From Enterobacteriaceae bacterium (lineage in GTDB: Bacteria > Pseudomonadota > Gammaproteobacteria > Enterobacterales > Enterobacteriaceae), in NCBI GenBank assembly GCA_031261005.1, contig JAISKF010000013.1, positions 25,148 to 89,147 of the forward strand: a DNA stretch of 64,000 nucleotides, in the 5' to 3' direction. Positions within the stretch are counted from its first letter, which is position 1. Every line of letters starts with the position of its first letter. The position numbers were made by a program, and so were the translations under genes. Under the pieces are notes generated by a model that worked only from the letters and a program-made list of their open reading frames with translations, was not told the DNA's origin and did not search any database. This document shows, one piece after another, positions 61,423-64,000 of the stretch.

Positions 61423-62754
61423 ATGCACAGGGATTTCCATGCCGGGAACGACCCGCGTAATTACCTGGAATTTACAGAAATACGCAATGAAGTTAATAAA
61501 CTCAGCAACCCAGCCGCCTCTGAGGTTGATTTTGAACTGATTAAAACCTTGTCATCAGATTTATTCAGCAAAAATGGTATCGACCTACAAACCGCCTGCT
61601 ATGCTACTCTCGCGGAAACGCGGCTCGCGGGGCTGACCGGTTTTAGCGATGGTTGTACCCTGATCGCAGAATTAATTGAACGCTATTGGGATAAGCTATG
61701 GCCAGAAAGCGAAACTGCCCGCATAGAAATGCTGGACTGGCTGAATAACCGTATTGGGCAAGATATTCGCAACTACAAATTTAAAGCAGCAGATATTCCC
61801 CTGTTGCTACAGTTAGAACAGCCGCTAAAACGTATTACCGAAGTGTTGCAGTCACGGAAGTTAAAAAAAGAGTCCAAAGTTATTGAGCTGTACAAGTTTG
61901 TAGTTAATACCCGTGAAACGCTGGAAAAACGGGCGGTAGATCAACTCAAACTAGACCGACGGCAGGTACTATTACCACCGAAAGTCACACCGAAACCTGT
62001 CGCTGAAGTGGTAGCAGAACCAGAGCATCAGATACCAGTTCATATTCATCAGGTTCCTGCACCTCAACCACCAGTATCGGTTAACCTACCGTTCTCATTA
62101 CCGGCTCCGAGAATTAAAGCCTGGCACGGTTTTATTGTTGGAGTATTGTTTGCCAGTGCGGGATTTATTGGCTTTATGTATGGCAATCAGCAGCCTCCGC
62201 GCCTGATGGAAACACATCTGTTCTCACAATTACCTCACCAAGAAATTATTCAATATGCCAATCAGTTACAAGCGGAACCGTTTTATCGCCCACAGCCAGA
62301 TTTGACAACTTATCAGGAGCAACTAACCAGCCTGACCGGTCAGTCACCGTTAGCCAGCAGATATTATGGCGACAACTTGAGTGCATTGATGGTGCAATTG
62401 TGGCCGGACTCCCAAAAAGCGGCTTCGGTCAAACAGCAATGGGAGCAATTTCTCAGCACCCAGCGAGATCAAAACCAGCTAAATGACAATTATGCTCAGG
62501 CACAAAAAAGAATTGCCGCACTGATCCGCCAGCTAAATCAGGCTGAATCGCAACGCAATCCCCCGACTTACGCTCAGTTAAGGAATACCCTTACCTCAAT
62601 TCAGCGTCAGCTTAGTGAGCAAGAACCGATTGAAGAGTTATTAAGACAATTGGTTGACGCTGAACAGTCGATACCAGAAAAGAACCAACTGTTAGAACAA
62701 CGATTCAACAGTTTATTAAGCCAGTACCATCAATTACTCAAAGAAAAACATTAA
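61423..62754 (+). CDS. tagA: TagA/VasL, membrane-bound TssA-like T6SS protein
   Basis: 443 residues. ATG at 61423 (MHRDFHAGNDPRNY) has GAGG seven bases upstream; the TTG five codons earlier is unlikely. Domains: ImpA-type N-terminal domain (ATLAETRLAGLTGFSDGCTLIAELIERYWDKLWPE near residue 60-95), a proline-rich linker near 190-230, one membrane segment (FIVGVLFASAGFIGFMYG near 235-252), and a periplasmic VasL-type domain with coiled-coil character to the end. TagA of E. coli stops sheath growth at the opposite membrane; VCA0121 (vasL) occupies the same position. Confidence 0.85.
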   Translation: MHRDFHAGNDPRNYLEFTEIRNEVNKLSNPAASEVDFELIKTLSSDLFSKNGIDLQTACYATLAETRLAGLTGFSDGCTLIAELIERYWDKLWPESETARIEMLDWLNNRIGQDIRNYKFKAADIPLLLQLEQPLKRITEVLQSRKLKKESKVIELYKFVVNTRETLEKRAVDQLKLDRRQVLLPPKVTPKPVAEVVAEPEHQIPVHIHQVPAPQPPVSVNLPFSLPAPRIKAWHGFIVGVLFASAGFIGFMYGNQQPPRLMETHLFSQLPHQEIIQYANQLQAEPFYRPQPDLTTYQEQLTSLTGQSPLASRYYGDNLSALMVQLWPDSQKAASVKQQWEQFLSTQRDQNQLNDNYAQAQKRIAALIRQLNQAESQRNPPTYAQLRNTLTSIQRQLSEQEPIEELLRQLVDAEQSIPEKNQLLEQRFNSLLSQYHQLLKEKH

Positions 62755-62812
62755 TCAGCCCGATTGTTGCTTTACGCACAAATTGCTGCTTTACGCATAA
62801 AAGGACAACACC

Positions 62813-63586
62813 ATGCAGTCAAATAAATATTTTGGTTCAAGAGGCTTACTGCCACTGTTACTACTGCTATCTGTAGCCCTTTCCGGCTGCTCATCTAATC
62901 CGGATTTTAAATCCAGAGCCGCCGGTTTAACCATCAAAAATGGGTTAACGGAACAAGAAGTATTAGATATAGACCCTTTTGTGGAGATTACCGAACACGA
63001 TATTCAACAGGCGGTAAGAGAAGCCAGCAAGAGCAACTTCCTGATCCCAAAACAGGCACAAGTTGTCTTAGTACAATCCGGAGCTACCGTACCAGATGCG
63101 GTCATGCAGCAGGAAATGATGAATTACTTTAGCGTTTCCGTTTATTCCGGGCTGTCACCATCCAAACCACGTTCTCCGGTTGCCAGAAAAAATGAGGAGC
63201 AGGAAGAGGCAGCTCAGCCTAACTATATTCGTTCTTTACGTCTGGCTTCCGCAAAAGCTAAACAGGACAAGATCATTGTCTATTGGGGAACACTTGAATT
63301 GGGAATGCCAGATAAGGATAACATTCAGGTGGTCTGGCTGCCGTACCACAGCGGAGAGATCCCTAAAGAGACCAAACTGTTACGTTACAGTATTCGCTTT
63401 GCCAGCGTCGATGTAAAAAATGGTATGTGGGTGATGTACACACCACCCAATACGGAAAGTGAATTTATGAACGATTTTTCCCAGTCAGATCAAACTAAAC
63501 TGAATCAGATCATCAAAATTAAAGAAGAGTCTTATATTGAGGCAGCAAAAAATTTTGCTACTCATTTTGAGAAAATACGGCGCTGA
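62813..63586 (+). CDS. Lipoprotein at the end of the T6SS operon, function unknown
   Basis: 257 residues; lipoprotein signal LLPLLLLLSVALSGC with the cysteine near residue 26, then SSNPDFKSRAAGL. The mature part has EITEHDIQQAVREASKSNFLIPKQAQVVLVQSGATVPDAVMQQEM and IVYWGTLELGMPDKDNIQVVWLPYHSGEIP; I do not recognise the family. AAGGAC lies six bases before ATG. It follows tagA by 58 bases on the same strand and codon use is like the T6SS genes, so it probably belongs to the operon; an envelope accessory role is inference. Confidence 0.7.
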   Translation: MQSNKYFGSRGLLPLLLLLSVALSGCSSNPDFKSRAAGLTIKNGLTEQEVLDIDPFVEITEHDIQQAVREASKSNFLIPKQAQVVLVQSGATVPDAVMQQEMMNYFSVSVYSGLSPSKPRSPVARKNEEQEEAAQPNYIRSLRLASAKAKQDKIIVYWGTLELGMPDKDNIQVVWLPYHSGEIPKETKLLRYSIRFASVDVKNGMWVMYTPPNTESEFMNDFSQSDQTKLNQIIKIKEESYIEAAKNFATHFEKIRR

Positions 63587-63609
63587 TCTTTTTACCGTAA
63601 CTCTCTCAC

Positions 63610-63641
63610 CGATAGTTTGTCACTAATCCGGCAAACTATCG
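63610..63641 (+). terminator. Stem-loop behind the last T6SS gene
   Basis: Perfect 10-bp stem CGATAGTTTG with CAAACTATCG and a 12-base loop, 23 bases behind the lipoprotein stop. No T run follows, so termination is uncertain. Confidence 0.4.
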
Positions 63642-63694
63642 TTAGCCTGCATTAAGATCTCCTCAATACAGGTTCAAAAACCTAAAAACGAAAA

Positions 63695-63726
63695 AAAACC
63701 GCAAGCCTATATGGCTACGCGGTTTT
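63695..63726. terminator. Bidirectional terminator between convergent genes
   Basis: AAAACCGC(AAGCC) pairs with (GGCTA)CGCGGTTTT around a 5-base loop. An A-run on the left and T-run on the right give terminators for both strands: the T6SS operon from the left and the convergent gene from the right. Confidence 0.8.
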
Positions 63727-63772
63727 CTCATTCAGAACGGTATCTTAAAAATACCTCAATCCCGCACTTAAA

Positions 63773-64000
63773 CTACTCCCTTTCCCCCAACTTCATCAGC
63801 GCATAACGCGCCATAAGCTGTTGCAGATGTAAGTCAATCTGGCTTTGCTCTGTCGGCTGGTCGGATAAGGCAAGTTGTCTTAACTGTTCCTCCAGCGGGA
63901 CGGACTGGTTAAGTGCCTGACTCACGTTAAACACCACCGTCTTTAATTCAGATGCCGTGATATAACGCCCTTTCTGCCCGTCCAGACTGTTGAGCCGTTC
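63773..64000 (-). CDS. C-terminal part of an unknown gene entering from the right edge
   Basis: Minus-strand frame open from the right edge to a TAG at 63773-63775: 75 codons, ending ARYALMKLGERE. Readable parts are RYITASELKTVVFNVSQALN and LSDQPTEQSQIDLHLQQLMA. It is hydrophilic and helical in character, with no motif I recognise. It is convergent with the T6SS operon and separated from it by the terminator. Its GC-rich codon use is similar to the rhs core, so another T6SS cargo gene beyond the edge is conceivable but unproven. Confidence 0.6.
   Translation of the reverse strand, partial: ERLNSLDGQKGRYITASELKTVVFNVSQALNQSVPLEEQLRQLALSDQPTEQSQIDLHLQQLMARYALMKLGERE

Overview
The window looks like a chromosomal segment of a member of the Enterobacterales with moderate to low GC. 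Block after block of proteins is close to the E. coli K-12 orthologues (Lrp, RarA, SerS, DmsA, RnhA, DnaQ, FtsK motor). I cannot name the genus. A Budviciaceae- or Morganellaceae-like lineage is only a guess from composition and gene set.

Region 1 (1-19331) is core metabolism and cell division. On the minus strand run dmsABC (anaerobic DMSO reductase; dmsC is cut by the window edge), serS, rarA, lolA, ftsK and lrp. On the plus strand follow trxB, cydD, cydC and pepD. The block dmsC to cydC keeps the E. coli gene order, but pepD follows cydC instead of aat/infA, which marks a rearrangement point.

Region 2 (19361-31734) holds a TPR/glycosyltransferase-like gene, dinB with a perfect LexA box, apbE, yafK, yafJ, gmhA, a small unrecognised membrane protein, mltD, gloB, yafS, rnhA, dnaQ and tRNA-Asp(GTC). 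A family of GC-rich compound hairpin repeats (six copies at three places: after trxB, between the TPR gene and dinB, and between yafK and yafJ) sits directly against stop codons in this part of the chromosome.

Region 3 (31988-64000) is a type VI secretion (T6SS) island that starts just behind the tRNA-Asp gene. A plus-strand operon encodes the machine in the order tssB, tssC, tssE, tssF, tssG, fha, tssJ, tssK, tssL, tssH(clpV), tagO(vasI), tssA, tssM, tagA/vasL and a lipoprotein. This is the Vibrio cholerae VCA0107-0121 order without the sigma-54 activator vasH. A divergent minus-strand operon encodes the projectile and its cargo: hcp, a second TssF paralogue, vgrG, a TPR-type protein that is probably an effector adaptor, an Rhs effector with a variable nuclease-like tip, and a candidate immunity protein. 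A decayed Rhs core fragment with a nonsense codon lies between the immunity gene and the tRNA. A further minus-strand gene enters the window at the right end.

How the island would work: TssJLM and TagO/TagA form and control the envelope complex; TssKFGE form the baseplate; TssBC the sheath; TssA guides assembly; ClpV recycles the sheath; Hcp/VgrG/Rhs form the tube, spike and toxin. The most unusual points are the second TssF inside the effector operon, the adaptor gene of unrecognised family, the Rhs tip with its immunity partner, and the compound repeats.
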